A DNA stretch of 64,000 bases, from NCBI GenBank assembly GCA_948470475.1, contig OX419335.1:35191797-35255796 (forward strand). The letters are read 5' to 3'. Position numbers and translations under genes: made by a program. This document shows, in pieces, positions 1-10,612 of the stretch (positions within the stretch are counted from its first letter, which is position 1; each line of letters begins with the position of its first letter). The notes beneath the pieces were generated by a model. It did no database searches. It was not told the DNA's origin and worked only from the letters and a program-made list of their open reading frames with translations. The stretch comes from Galaxea fascicularis (Eukaryota; Cnidaria; Anthozoa; Scleractinia; Euphylliidae).

Positions 1-1
1 A

Positions 2-3000
2 ACCTATGTTTGCTCATACTTTACAAAGGATGAAACTGAGTGTTCACAGGCTATTCTAAATGCAGCAAAAGAAGCTAAAGATTCAAATATGAATATTAGA
101 GAGAGCTTGAGAAAAATAGGAGCAGCTTTTCTTTCTACTAGAGAAGTCAGTTCACAGGAATGTGTATACAGATGTATGCCTGAACTTTGGTTAAGAAAGG
201 TATTTCCTAAAACAGTTTTTGTCAGCACACAATTGCCAGAGAAAAGAATTCGAGTTGCCAAAAGCCAGTCAGAACTTGATGCATTAGATGATGATAGCAC
301 AGATATTTACAAATCAAATATCATACAACGCTACAGGATGAGACCAAATACAACCCCTTCTGTTGACAGCTTATGTTTAGCTGAATTTGCTGCATACTAT
401 TACAAAGAATACAAAACTAATTGTATAACAAATGATGCACAGCCAGAAATACTTACACATGATACAACTGAATTACATGTTCACTTAAGCACAAATGCTG
501 ATCTCATAAGTCAGTTACCTCCAAGAATAAAATTACTTAACTCTAATGAACTAATGAAGTGCAGGAAAATTAAGGCTGTAGTGCGTTATCATACACCAAA
601 CAAAATAAAAGAGCCTGAAAATTACTTTCACCACTTGCTTATGCTTTATTATCCATGGCGGAATGAAGATGCTCTGGTTGGCAGTGAACAAACATATGCA
701 TCAAAATTCTATGAACCTGAAGTAGAAGCTGTTGTTGAACAAAATAGAGCAATGTTTGAACCAGATGCAGATGCTATTTCTGAGGCACTGGAAGCTTTCA
801 GAAGCAATGAAGGCAACAGTATTGTTCACTCCTTTGATTCTTTAAATGATCAGGAAAATGAAGACTTACATTTAAATATGCAAGGCAATTGTGAAAGTGA
901 TGAAGAATCATTTAACGAACAAATGCCTTCACTTCTAGCCTCAAAATCTAACTGTGGTCATACATCAACACTTCCAACAATTTCATGTCATATTCAATCA
1001 ACAGAAATTTCTGATGACTTTTTACGGGAGTCTGTGAGGTCATTAAACAGTAAACAGCGTATTGCATATGATAATGTTCTGTGTTGGTGCAGAAACAAAG
1101 TAAAAAATGCCCATTCTCTTAAACCTGAAGAAATCAAACCAATTTATCTTTTTATCTCAGGGGGTGCTGGCGCTGGCAAAAGTCATTTAATAAAGGCAAT
1201 ATTTCACACAGCAGTTAAGACATTTAGACATGCAACAACTATTCCTGGACGATCAACAGTACTTTTAATGGCCCCAACAGGTGTCTCTGCCATAAACATT
1301 AACGGAACTACAGTAAACACTGCTCTAGCTATTCCCAAACAAGCAGGTGACAACCTTCCAGCAATGTCTGATCAAAAGAAAACGCAAATGAGAGTTTCTC
1401 TGTCTGAACTGAAGCTTATTATAATAGATGAAATTTCTATGGTTTCTAATATAACTCTTGTACATATTCACCAAAGACTAAAGGACATCTTTGGTTTTTC
1501 TTCATCTCAACTGTTTGCTGGCATAAGTATAATAGCTGTAGGAGATTTGTACCAGCTACCACCAATAAAACGAAAACCAGTTTTCGCAGACTTTAAAACT
1601 GAAACTCACAATTTGTACCATCCATGGCAGGTTTTCACTATGATGGAACTAACTGACATCATGAGACAAAAAGGTGATCAGCAGTTCACTGAGCTTTTAA
1701 ATAGATTCAGAACTGGTTCACAAACAGACGAGGACATAAACTGTATTAACTCTAGGTGCATATCTCCATCAGCTGAAAATTATCCACTGGATGCACTACA
1801 CATCTGGGCAGAAAATGATCCTGTCAATGAGCACAATAACAAACAACTGGATCAGTTATCGTCTCCTTTATTTGTACTTAAAGCTACTGATCAATACCAA
1901 TCAAATATTACACAACAAGATATCAATACAGTACTATCAAGGGCAAGATCTGATACAGGAGGATTGGATTTTGAAATCAACATTAAAGAAGGTGCTAGAG
2001 TAATGCTAACTACAAACATTGACATTACAGATAGACTTATAAATGGCCAAATGGGAACTGTAGTAAAAATTCATGTCAACAAAATTGCACAAAAGCCAAC
2101 TGTGATTTATGTAAAATTTGATGATGAAAGAGCAGGAGGCATGTTAATAAGAAACGGTGGTGATACATTTGCTAAACAAAATCATGTTGTTCCTATTGAA
2201 CCAGTGTTAGCAAAAATAAAAGTACACCCTGGTAAACCATCTTCTCCAGAATTACAAAGAATTCAATTCCCAATCACTTTAGCTTGGGCCTGCACAATTC
2301 ATAAAGTCCAGGGTTTGACACTTCAAAACGTTGTTATCAGTTTTAAATTAAACAAACAAAAATCTTTCAACTGTGGACAAGTGTATGTTGCCTTGAGTCG
2401 ATCAACTTCGCTTCAAGGACTGCACATTCTTGGCAAAATAGAGAGCAAACATGTCAAAACAGATTCTAGAGTACATGATGAATATGAAAGATTAAGACAC
2501 TTAAACCCAAGAGATATAGAAGGAATTGTACCTGCTAATGAACAAAAAATGCTGGATAGGAATACAGTTGTAACAATGTGCCTTCTAAACATACGGTCTC
2601 TTAGAAAACACAGCAGTGATATTAAATATGATGTAAATCTTTTTAACAGCGACATTCTAGCACTCACTGAAACACAACTTTTACCTGGAGATATTGACTC
2701 TGATATTAAAGACAACTTAACCCCTTTTACATTGTACAGGCATGATCACAACTCAGACAAATTTTTGAGTTTGGGAATCTGCATAAAAAGTAATATTCAG
2801 ATTGTGTATCAAGAACACTACCCCACCATAAATGCTGTTGAATTTCAAGTCAGTTGTAATAATAATATATTACAACAAAATGTAACCTTTCTTTTAGTTT
2901 ATCGTAAGAATGACTCGGATATTTCTGTATTTATCAATGGCTTAAATTATTTATTGAGAACTCACACTATTCATATAGTCTTGGGAGATTTCAATATAAA

Positions 3001-3208
3001 CTACTATAGCTGTAAAGAGGTAAAACCACTAACATCAATGATGGAGTCTCTGAATTATGTCCAGATTGTAAAGAGGCCTACTTTCCTTTATGGTAGTCTA
3101 CTGGACCATGTTTATGTTCAGCATGCAAGGCAAAACATGATCCATAGCTCTGTAATTAGTGTGTACTATTCTGACCATGATGCCATTAGAATTACTATAC
3201 CAACTTAA
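2..3208 (+). CDS. Helitron/Helentron-like protein, C-terminal part: Pif1-type helicase fused to EEP endonuclease (5' partial)
   Basis: The frame is open to the left window edge, so the start is not visible; the first internal Met is at 89. Counting from that Met, a Walker A motif (GGAGAGKS) lies near residue 358, a Walker B (IIIDEIS) near 442, a GDLYQLPP helicase motif near 485, and the late SF1B motif with VALSRS near 768. This is the Pif1/RecD-like arrangement of Helitron helicases. The text before it (REVSSQE, then YRMRP) is of the kind seen between the Rep and helicase domains of these elements. From about residue 830 a second domain begins with NIRSL, TETQL, GDFNIN and SDHDAI, the metal-binding and catalytic motifs of LINE-type EEP endonucleases. 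The helicase-EEP fusion is the hallmark of Helentrons. No stop or frameshift interrupts it. The Rep nuclease expected upstream is outside the window, so autonomy cannot be judged. Confidence 0.88.
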   Translation, partial: TYVCSYFTKDETECSQAILNAAKEAKDSNMNIRESLRKIGAAFLSTREVSSQECVYRCMPELWLRKVFPKTVFVSTQLPEKRIRVAKSQSELDALDDDSTDIYKSNIIQRYRMRPNTTPSVDSLCLAEFAAYYYKEYKTNCITNDAQPEILTHDTTELHVHLSTNADLISQLPPRIKLLNSNELMKCRKIKAVVRYHTPNKIKEPENYFHHLLMLYYPWRNEDALVGSEQTYASKFYEPEVEAVVEQNRAMFEPDADAISEALEAFRSNEGNSIVHSFDSLNDQENEDLHLNMQGNCESDEESFNEQMPSLLASKSNCGHTSTLPTISCHIQSTEISDDFLRESVRSLNSKQRIAYDNVLCWCRNKVKNAHSLKPEEIKPIYLFISGGAGAGKSHLIKAIFHTAVKTFRHATTIPGRSTVLLMAPTGVSAININGTTVNTALAIPKQAGDNLPAMSDQKKTQMRVSLSELKLIIIDEISMVSNITLVHIHQRLKDIFGFSSSQLFAGISIIAVGDLYQLPPIKRKPVFADFKTETHNLYHPWQVFTMMELTDIMRQKGDQQFTELLNRFRTGSQTDEDINCINSRCISPSAENYPLDALHIWAENDPVNEHNNKQLDQLSSPLFVLKATDQYQSNITQQDINTVLSRARSDTGGLDFEINIKEGARVMLTTNIDITDRLINGQMGTVVKIHVNKIAQKPTVIYVKFDDERAGGMLIRNGGDTFAKQNHVVPIEPVLAKIKVHPGKPSSPELQRIQFPITLAWACTIHKVQGLTLQNVVISFKLNKQKSFNCGQVYVALSRSTSLQGLHILGKIESKHVKTDSRVHDEYERLRHLNPRDIEGIVPANEQKMLDRNTVVTMCLLNIRSLRKHSSDIKYDVNLFNSDILALTETQLLPGDIDSDIKDNLTPFTLYRHDHNSDKFLSLGICIKSNIQIVYQEHYPTINAVEFQVSCNNNILQQNVTFLLVYRKNDSDISVFINGLNYLLRTHTIHIVLGDFNINYYSCKEVKPLTSMMESLNYVQIVKRPTFLYGSLLDHVYVQHARQNMIHSSVISVYYSDHDAIRITIPT

Positions 3209-4052
3209 TCTTCTGTATCATACTATTAAGACACAAGTTGAAGTATACCTACCATATATACTAACCAATTTTTAAGTCCTATATTCTTAAAAAATTCTAT
3301 TTAAGGGTACACCAGGCAAAATAACAATACCTTTCTAACTACTGTACTTACACTCAAAGTTATGTAGGCACCTCAAGTCTGTCAACTCATGGCAGTCCTA
3401 ATGAAGCAAAATGAATAGGGGAATGCAAATCTGCTTTTACATGCTATTTTTTCATCTAATCTGTCAATCTGAAGTTATTTTTTCATTGAAAGCTGCATGC
3501 ACATCACTTCAGACGATGAATTAACCTATTTGGAATTCCAATCAGCCCTTTTATGGGAAACATAAATCCATGTCATGTCTTTATGATGAGATCAGAAACT
3601 CAAACCAGTTTGTGAAAACTCGTACACAATGCTCTTCTAAAAACAAAAGGGACCATGGAGATTCTGTTAAGCCCCTAAGTTACCACTGAGCTCTATCATA
3701 GTAAAAAAGAGTACATTTCATGGGGAAAAAAAACAGAGCTGCTATGAAGTTCTCTACCAAGCTCTGAAATACATCCAATAGAATGCACCCCAACAGTAGA
3801 AATCATTAACATAATAAAAATTTGATTCAAATGATAAAAACAATTATTGTTTTTACAATCAGTCGGCTTTGTTACTACACTATTTTTGTTTCTCCTATGG
3901 TAAGTATGAAATAGTAATGCATAATAATAACTACATGAACCGTCATAAAAGTTCCCAACTTTTTTTTTTTTCATTCCTTTGCTTTTTTTTTTTTCTATCA
4001 GCAGTGATCAAAGAGAACTACTATCAATGCAATTGATCATCAGCTGTTGAAG
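3209..4052. other. AT-rich spacer between helicase and RPA-like ORFs
   Basis: No coding sequence is supported. Near its end, at about 3961-4003, two long T-tracts lead into ctatcag, which looks like a strong splice acceptor. The RPA-like ORF that follows may therefore have an untranslated or short coding exon upstream. Confidence 0.5.
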
Positions 4053-5183
4053 ATGGCACACCCGATTGACAAACATGAGCACGTGGCAGTGTGTCATACT
4101 GATGATAAACAGTCAGGTCCCAGCAACATGACAGATGCACATGCTGACATAAACCAGCCAAGTACCAGCAGTAGTAACACCTCAGCAGAAGTAGTTGGCT
4201 ACTTGCACAATATATCTCCTTTGAAAAAAGGACGCTATTTCGATTTCCAGATGCAGACTAAAGAGAAAACAGTTCGTGGAGTTTGTTTCTCCCCTCCAAA
4301 GTTGAAACGATTTTGTGAACTCAGCCAGAAAAGCTCCCCTGTCAAATTAAAGAAGTTCCGAGTCGACACTGCTTCAAACTCGGAAGACCTACTAATGGGT
4401 CGTGATGTCATCATTGAGGACCTCCAAGAAATAGACTTTCAGAAACAAGAGCTTCCTACTACAATGAATGTATCAAATGCAACGACAGTTTGTCCAGGAC
4501 AAGAAATAACCTTAAAGGCTAAGGTAGCCCATATCTACCCAGCAAAAACAGTTGGAAAGGATAATGTGATGATGCAAAATGCAGTTGTTATGGATCCAAC
4601 AGGAACTATTAAGTTAACCTTGTGGGAAAACTACACTAACACAGTAAACCAAGGTAGTACGTACATATTCAAAAACTTGAGTGTAAGAAAGGACAAATTT
4701 ACTAGTGAATTATATCTGAACACTCTCAACTCAAGTACTACTATAGAATCTGCACCAGAATTTCAAGAGATACTACCAGTAACAGTACTAGAGAGTCAAA
4801 CAGTAGATGTTGAAATTATTGGTGTACAAAAAGTACAAAGTTATACTGCCTGCTTCAAGTGCAACAAAAGGGTTGACAATTCTCAACACCAAAGTATCAT
4901 TCAATGCTCAAGCTGCCATTTCAAGCAAAAACAAAACCTCGCACCTAAACATTGGTTTGTCCAGCTTTTGGTTGAAGTCAAGAATTCCAGTCCTACCAAA
5001 CTGACCCTTACACTGTTTGAAAATACTATTCACCAAATAGCCAAAATTAATGGCCATCCTGTCGAAATTAACCAGTTCACAGCAGAACTGATAGAAGAAA
5101 TAATTTTTGATACATCAGTCATTTCTGTGACTTACAACAAGAAAAGCCATATTGTTGAAAACGTCAATACAGTATTGACATAG
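4053..5183 (+). CDS. RPA70-like single-stranded DNA-binding protein, probably transposon-encoded
   Basis: The 376-residue protein has a low-complexity N-terminal third with a conserved-looking block (YLHNISPLKKGRYFDFQ, then VCFSPPKLKRF, then SPVKLKKFR). An OB-fold of RPA DNA-binding type follows at about residues 145-240 (KAKVAHIYPA, VMDPTGTIKLTLWE, YLNT). A four-cysteine zinc ribbon comes next (CFKCNKR then CSSCHFK), then a second OB-like strand series to the end, as in the DBD-C/zinc-ribbon part of RPA1. The start chosen is the first ATG of the frame; a spliced upstream exon is possible because a strong acceptor-like tract lies at 3961-4003. RPA-like ORFs next to Pif1-type helicases are known in Helitrons of several lineages, so the same-strand position 0.85 kb after the helicase suggests one element. 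A host RPA paralogue is the alternative. Confidence 0.72.
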   Translation: MAHPIDKHEHVAVCHTDDKQSGPSNMTDAHADINQPSTSSSNTSAEVVGYLHNISPLKKGRYFDFQMQTKEKTVRGVCFSPPKLKRFCELSQKSSPVKLKKFRVDTASNSEDLLMGRDVIIEDLQEIDFQKQELPTTMNVSNATTVCPGQEITLKAKVAHIYPAKTVGKDNVMMQNAVVMDPTGTIKLTLWENYTNTVNQGSTYIFKNLSVRKDKFTSELYLNTLNSSTTIESAPEFQEILPVTVLESQTVDVEIIGVQKVQSYTACFKCNKRVDNSQHQSIIQCSSCHFKQKQNLAPKHWFVQLLVEVKNSSPTKLTLTLFENTIHQIAKINGHPVEINQFTAELIEEIIFDTSVISVTYNKKSHIVENVNTVLT

Positions 5184-7672
5184 TTTCACTACTCAAACTT
5201 CATTGGCATACATGAAATGACATAGAACCACAAACATAAGTCAGCTGCAAACTTTATTAGATCTGAAGGTTTCCATTTGTGATATGACAACTTTTGTTAC
5301 ATCTGTTGTTTTGAAATAACCATTCTCGCTTAATAGTATTACCAAAGCCTCTGGCTGTAACAGTACTTTGATACATTTTTCACGTTGTTGTTAATTAAGT
5401 TCTTGTCAAGTTGTTCTTCCACAAGCGAGACTTAGTTTTAACTCGTTCACTGAAGTATAAAGTTTGTTATTGTTTGTTACTGTTATTGTTTTCATATTGT
5501 TTCAAAGTCCTGTCTCCACTGCTTCTCTTACATTGCCTCAGAATAAGACCTCTAGGTAATGAAGTCACATACACAGCATAACTAAGTCTACTGTCTAACT
5601 AGCTAAACTATGCTGCTGTATTTCTGAAGTTGTTGTTAATTAAATTGTTGTAAAGTTATTGTTGCAGAAACCAAACTTCTTGTAGCCTATTCATTCCACT
5701 TCCAACTTTAAGTTATATTGTTACAGTATCCTTGATAACTACCCTACAGTCCAGAACAAACTAGTACAACCTTGACTGTAATACAGCCATTCCAGAAATA
5801 TCAGCACACAAGCATACAACACCACACTACATTGGAGTTTAACTAACAACCAGTCAAATCACGTCTATCATACCACTTTCAATAATAATTATTGCAAAGC
5901 GCGCCAATTCGATTACGTAAAAATCCTAATCAATTCTGAAATCAACTATATCGACTGATATTTTATTTCAGGTTACATTTTTCGAATTGTGCCTTGATAC
6001 ATTGCCATTTCGATATTTTGCCCGCAACCGAACGCCATAACACCCTTCAGCTGAAAAACATTGCTCACTTATTTACCTCTTGTTGTGCAAATCGGTCCAA
6101 TGAATGTGCTCACTATCCTTTTTCAGGTTATTAAAGGCAAATTAAACTCTTCCTATCCGTACCCAATACATGTACCTATAGCTACACCATACTTACGTTT
6201 ACACACCATGTCACATATTCGCCATTTTCACAATTGTTTGCTATTCTGATATCACTCATGCTTATATAGACTAAACGCATCCCACGGAAACGGCCATAAG
6301 ACGTCTTGTTGACAAAACTATCGCGCCAATGCATAACTGCTTACATTTGATTTTAGCCGACAATAAAGACCGCCCTACAAGACTACTAGGCAATTAATTT
6401 CACCTGACAACAGTGTGGTAATTTCGTCCCTTTTATTTTGTAACGCAAGAACAATTGGCATGCTATTTGGTCATGTAACATTCTGTGATTGCGTTACTTT
6501 TTGAGTAAATGGCTTTACGAGAAAACTACTTGAGCTACTATCATTTCTTTCCAATCCTAAATAGTGACAAATACCAAACGAGAACAGTGGTAAAACCATT
6601 ATAGGTGTAATATGCATTTCCTTTGATTTTCTGACGGTCTACCATTTTAGCACGGTCTACCATCGAACAGTAAGATATATGATATCTTAATGTATTTTTT
6701 AGTGAACGCAATGGTAGACCGTGCTAGAATGGTAGACCGTTGAATTTCGTAACAGTCCTTTGTGGAAATTAGTAAAAAACGTTTCAATCAGTGTAACATA
6801 AACGATGCAAAGCATTGACAGCACTTTGGCATTTCATTTTATGTATTCTGCCGCTGTTTTCTAAGCAGCTGGATTTAATGGCACGCGATCACATTATAAT
6901 GTCTGTTTATGTGGCTAATTCTTTTACATCAACAACAGCTTATCTCCTCAATCTAGTGTCGGCTTTTGGCGTCATTTGAAAAGGTAAACCTCCTGCCTGA
7001 CGGAGATTCACAGTAAATCGCTTAGAATCACGTCTTTACAGACCGTAAGAGCAAAAACGGAGTTATATAAGTAGTCTATATCGAAGCTTAAGAATGTTTT
7101 CGGGTTTGCTCCGTAAAAGTAGTGAAATACGCTCCGATTACGTCGTGCGATAAAAAGCACAAAATGAGCTTTATCCGCTGGCCATTTTTAATCCAGGTGA
7201 TGTAAGACAATGAAACCCTATTTGTTTTAAACACCTCATTAAAAGCAAAACCTACAATAGCTCTCGCCCAGATTCCCTAACTAATAAAGTGGCCATACAG
7301 TGCACTAGCATTGAGACAACCAGTTGCAAAATTGTTGAGACATTCGCCATCAAAAACGTCTCTTCTTTCTCTAAAACGCTGCTGCTAACAAATCTGTGAC
7401 ATGCAATACTCACCCCCTCCCTCTCCCCCTTTCAAAGTTGTTCCTCAAAGTTTCGAGCATGGTGCTGCACCGTTAACAACATTGATAAGAGGGGGAGGGG
7501 AGCGAAAGCGGAAGATCATGGAAACGTCATTCAAGACCAAATGGCGTACAGTGTCTCAAGTATTTTTGCAACTCGTTGTAGCATTGTCAGCCAAGTCAAC
7601 TTCATCCCAAAGAATTCGCTCGAAGTCTGCAACAAACTGTTGGCCATCATAATGTCTGAATGATCGCAAAAT
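5184..7672. other. Non-coding stretch downstream of the RPA-like ORF
   Basis: I find no convincing coding exon. ORFs at 6061-6249 and 7401-7652 lack recognisable domains. The only clear structure is the inverted repeat at 6634-6740. The 3' end of the Helitron-like unit probably lies here, but no diagnostic terminus could be fixed. Confidence 0.5.
6634..6740. repeat. 30-bp-arm inverted repeat built from a 12-bp subrepeat, with a nested inner palindrome
   Basis: The left arm 6634-6663 and right arm 6711-6740 are reverse complements with one mismatch. Each arm holds two copies of ACGGTCTACCAT, giving four copies in two orientations. The 47-nt loop contains another palindrome around 6671-6689 (aagatat / atatctt). 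It could be a fold-back element or a protein-binding array; nothing shows which. Confidence 0.85.
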
Positions 7673-7896
7673 CTAGGGGCGCGTTTTTTTATCCACAATT
7701 CTGGAATAAGAATGGTGGTACGGAATGCTTGGATTTTCATTCGCAACATTCTGTTCATTCTGCCCCAGGGAGCAGAATGGATCGAATGGCGTTCTGTCCA
7801 TTCCGGAATAGGAATGCGGAATAGAAAAACGCGTGCATTTTCTATTCTGGCCATTCTCATTCCAGAATTATTGTGAATAAAAAAAACGCGCCCTAG
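7673..7896. mobile_element. Short TIR element (MITE-like), 224 bp
   Basis: The ends are inverted copies: CTAGGGGCGCGTTTTTTT on the left, and the reverse complement of the right end begins CTAGGGCGCG followed by a T-run. Similarity continues inward through ATTCTGGAAT and GAATGG. Interior ORFs on either strand are by-products of this palindromy. No transposase is encoded; superfamily not assigned. Confidence 0.8.
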
Positions 7897-7940
7897 GTGG
7901 AGGTTTAAGAATCTTTAGTTTCAGCGTAGCATGTACTAAA

Positions 7941-8115
7941 CAGGCGCGGATCCAGGGGAGGTGAAATGGCTGAATTTTCACCCCCCCCCCCCCCTTTTTT
8001 CTGAGCCCCCTTCTTTCTTTTTTTATCACAGACCTCAAACACCTCAACCAGGCTTTGGTTCTATTACATTATTACAAAAATTCACCCTCATTTCAAAATC
8101 CTAGATCCTCGCCTG
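7941..8115. mobile_element. TIR element, CAGGCGCGGATC family, with 6-bp target duplication
   Basis: It begins CAGGCGCGGATCCAGG and ends in the inverted counterpart (GATCCTCGCCTG). The flanks repeat ACTAAA (7935-7940 and 8116-8121) as a target-site duplication. A C-homopolymer of about 15 follows the left end. A second copy in opposite orientation lies at 31442-31592. Confidence 0.8.
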
Positions 8116-8149
8116 ACTAAATAGTGATCGCTAATGTGGCATGGCAGCA

Positions 8150-8345
8150 CTCCAGAGCTCATTGAATCGGTATCAGATGATATAATGACATCTAATAGAG
8201 TCGATGATTTTCAGTCACGCGAGTCGGTTTGTTAATAAGCTGAGTTAAATTTACACTCTCGCAGAAATCAAGGAGAGCGACCGTTTCAGAACAACCTGGC
8301 TCTAACAAATTACAATTTAGGTCACCAGTCAACAACAATTTTCAG
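8150..8345 (-). pseudogene. LINE EEP-endonuclease relic
   Basis: Read on the minus strand, one frame gives LLTGDLNCNLLEPG, then LLDFCESVNLTQLINKPTR, then a stop after ENHRLY. GDLN plus the INKPTR block is the signature of the EEP endonuclease of CR1/Jockey-group LINEs. The fragment is short and interrupted, with no attached reverse transcriptase, so it is a dead remnant. Confidence 0.7.
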
Positions 8346-8689
8346 TTTGTCTCAACAAATTTCAGTTTGTCTCGCCCGGTCTACATATCCATTTGTAAAG
8401 TATGGCCAAACACTGAAACAAACAGAAAGTCAGTAAAATAAAATGCCGTAAAAGAATTCGTGTTTCAGGTAACAGAGACATTTTAACTGATTTCAGTGAT
8501 CATGACCGGCTTTATCTAGCCCTTTCAATGAAAGACTGATAAAACTAACAGCGGCCAGCCTGGCAAATCGCTTGGCCGATCAAGCTAAAAGGTGTCGCCG
8601 AACAACCAGACAACAGCTTTTAGTACTCGGCCAACTAAAGGACTCGTACAGCTGCTAAACATTTACATTTAGCCTTTATCTATAATTTA

Positions 8690-8905
8690 TTGAATTTACC
8701 GGATACTTTAAATAACATCACCACACCAAATATTTCCACCAACAAGGATTACGCAATCAATACAGTTCAGAATAACACCACGGTGTTAGGTTATGATGAC
8801 AATTGGAACCTACTCTTATACAAAGAAGCCTTCCATATCAAGCGACAATCGCCATTGCTTAACAATGGACTAAAATCCAGCAGGGAACTATGCTTGTTCT
8901 CTTGA
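8690..8905 (+). pseudogene. Penelope-like element GIY-YIG C-terminal tail
   Basis: The last 35 residues (LLYKEAFHIKRQSP, then LNNGLKSSRELCLF and stop) match the characteristic end of the GIY-YIG endonuclease of Penelope-like retroelements. The catalytic GIY-YIG start and the reverse transcriptase are absent, as expected of a 5'-truncated copy. A hammerhead-like motif follows 48 nt after the stop, the usual position in these elements. Confidence 0.65.
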
Positions 8906-8952
8906 GTATGTGTCATGTAACAACTTAAGCTCCTAATTTTGTATGCATTTTT

Positions 8953-8995
8953 AGTCTGATGATGGTATAGTTTATACCGAAACATAACTGTCACT
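8953..8995 (+). ncRNA. Hammerhead-ribozyme-like motif after the Penelope-like relic
   Basis: The core boxes are present in order: CTGATGA (8956-8962), a helix II made by GGTATA and TATACC, GAAA (8979-8982), then ACTGTC. AGT before the first box can pair with ACT after the cleavage position, giving a short helix I. This follows the type I hammerhead layout known from Penelope-like elements. The weak helix I makes activity uncertain. Confidence 0.6.
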
Positions 8996-9019
8996 CAAGA
9001 TCTTGGTTTTTGTTCATTT

Positions 9020-9710
9020 GTTGTCAAAATTTAAAGACACGATGAATCTACTCGGTCTATCGTTTATCTTATATGTGCTAAAAGAGACGGAAGTGTTAAC
9101 CCAAGTCACTTTATTTTGGTCTGAGTATAAAATGTTAAAGGATTTCTTGAGATCAGTGAAAACCCGAAAATAATGATGATGTTTGTTTACTTAAGACTCC
9201 CTTACTGCACTGACACTAAATACTGTCTTCTGCTTGATGTCCGTCATGACCAAAAATCAGTTTACTCTGGATAACCCTTCCTGCACAAAAAATCGATTGA
9301 AATATTTCCCTTACATTTCAAGGAATGTTCGGGCATGAGTAAAGGTCATAAACAAGTATTTCTGTGCAGACTTCGCCGGAAAACAGAAAAACTACCTTGA
9401 GTGAGCCCATTTAAGGACTTCATCCACAGTTAGAACCGCCCCTGGTTACATTTACAAGAAATTTGACCAGCATGGAGTGAAAGCCTAGTATGATTTAACT
9501 CAATCGAAATTCCGATTCAAGGTAAACCGAACAAGTTACCATATAGATAGAGCCATGTAGACACGGAAAAGGGAAGGGTTAATTAATTATGCCAGAAGAA
9601 ATGAAAGTTTTAGTTCGACACCGCAATGTGTTTTTAATTAATGCACCAGTCTATGGTCTGACCGCATAAACCTTAGGGATTTTATAATACAAACTCCTGA
9701 AGCGGTCGTG
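9020..9710. other. Intergenic, no recognised feature
   Basis: I see no coding exon, inverted repeat or known element in this stretch. Confidence 0.4.
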
Positions 9711-9912
9711 AGATGAGAGAAATGACATAATATGTGGTGAGATGAGATGAGAACGGATGAGATGGGATGGGGTGGGCATGAGATGAGGTGGGCATGAGAT
9801 GAAGTGAAATGGGATGGGATGGGATGGGATGAGATGGGATGAGATCAGATGCGATGAGATGGGATAGGATAAGATCAGATGAGATTAAGAGGTGAGATGA
9901 GGTGAGATGAGA
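9711..9912 (+). repeat. Purine-rich minisatellite of GATGG/GATGA pentamers
   Basis: About 200 bp of imperfect tandem pentamers (gatga, gatgg, gagat) with almost no pyrimidine other than T. One strand is strongly purine-biased. Confidence 0.85.
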
Positions 9913-10251
9913 TACATATGGAATGATATGGAGAATTTTCGCAAAATTGAAGTAAATTCAATGTCAACACGCAAATATTGGACTAAAATTCAGTTGACGT
10001 ACTGTCTCAGTTGTTAAGACATTCTCAATATTAAAGTGCACCTAACCCCAAAATATTTTTTCGCTTAAATATATCTTTGCACCTGTTCGAAACATATTGA
10101 GCCTTTTTGCACCTTTTAAAACCAAATCTTGACTATTAATAGGCTACAAAGATCTATAAAAGTTACGAGCCATCTGTCCCACGACCGAGCGAGTAAGGGG
10201 CATAGGTCTATTCCTTACATGACGTCACAAACTGATTGGCATGCATTTTTA

Positions 10252-10492
10252 AGGCCCCGGCAATCGAGGACACATTGTTGCGGACACATTGTTGCTCATG
10301 ATGTTTCTTGGACACACAAACGTGCGGGACACAAAATGAATGTTGTGCTTCCATGCTGTGCAAACGGGGAAACATTTGTTGCGGACAAAATATTTGTGTC
10401 CGCAACAAATGTTGCGAGCGCGGGCAAACGGAGAAACATTTGTGTCGCCAACAATGTGTCTGCAACAATGTGTCCTCGTTTGCCGGGGCTTT
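10252..10492. mobile_element. Nested TIR element, GGCCCCGGCAA ends
   Basis: The left end reads GGCCCCGGCAATCGAGGACA and the right end is its near-perfect reverse complement. The interior is also palindromic, with repeated GACACATTGTTG and AACATTTGT motifs. The related sequence near 37590 runs through without it (ctttgcaaaaatgcatg), so this is an insertion younger than the duplication. ORFs here are by-products of the palindrome. Confidence 0.8.
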
Positions 10493-10612
10493 TACAAAGA
10501 CTTGATGCAATGCAAATCAGTTCGTGACGTCAAGTAAGGAATAGACCCATGCCCCTTTCAAGATCGGTCGTAGGACAGATGATGGCTAGATTTCGTAACT
10601 TTTACAGCCTAT

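Noticed and set aside
7531..7860. 109-codon minus-strand ORF
   Set aside because: Lies across the 7673-7896 TIR element and reads its repeated ATTCTGGAAT/GAATGG motifs.
9711..9912. CRISPR-like or telomere-like array
   Set aside because: The units are degenerate pentamers without spacers; it is a simple purine-rich minisatellite.
10129..10537. Overlapping Cys/His-rich ORFs on both strands
   Set aside because: Produced by the palindromic nested TIR element at 10252-10492; the frames mirror each other.
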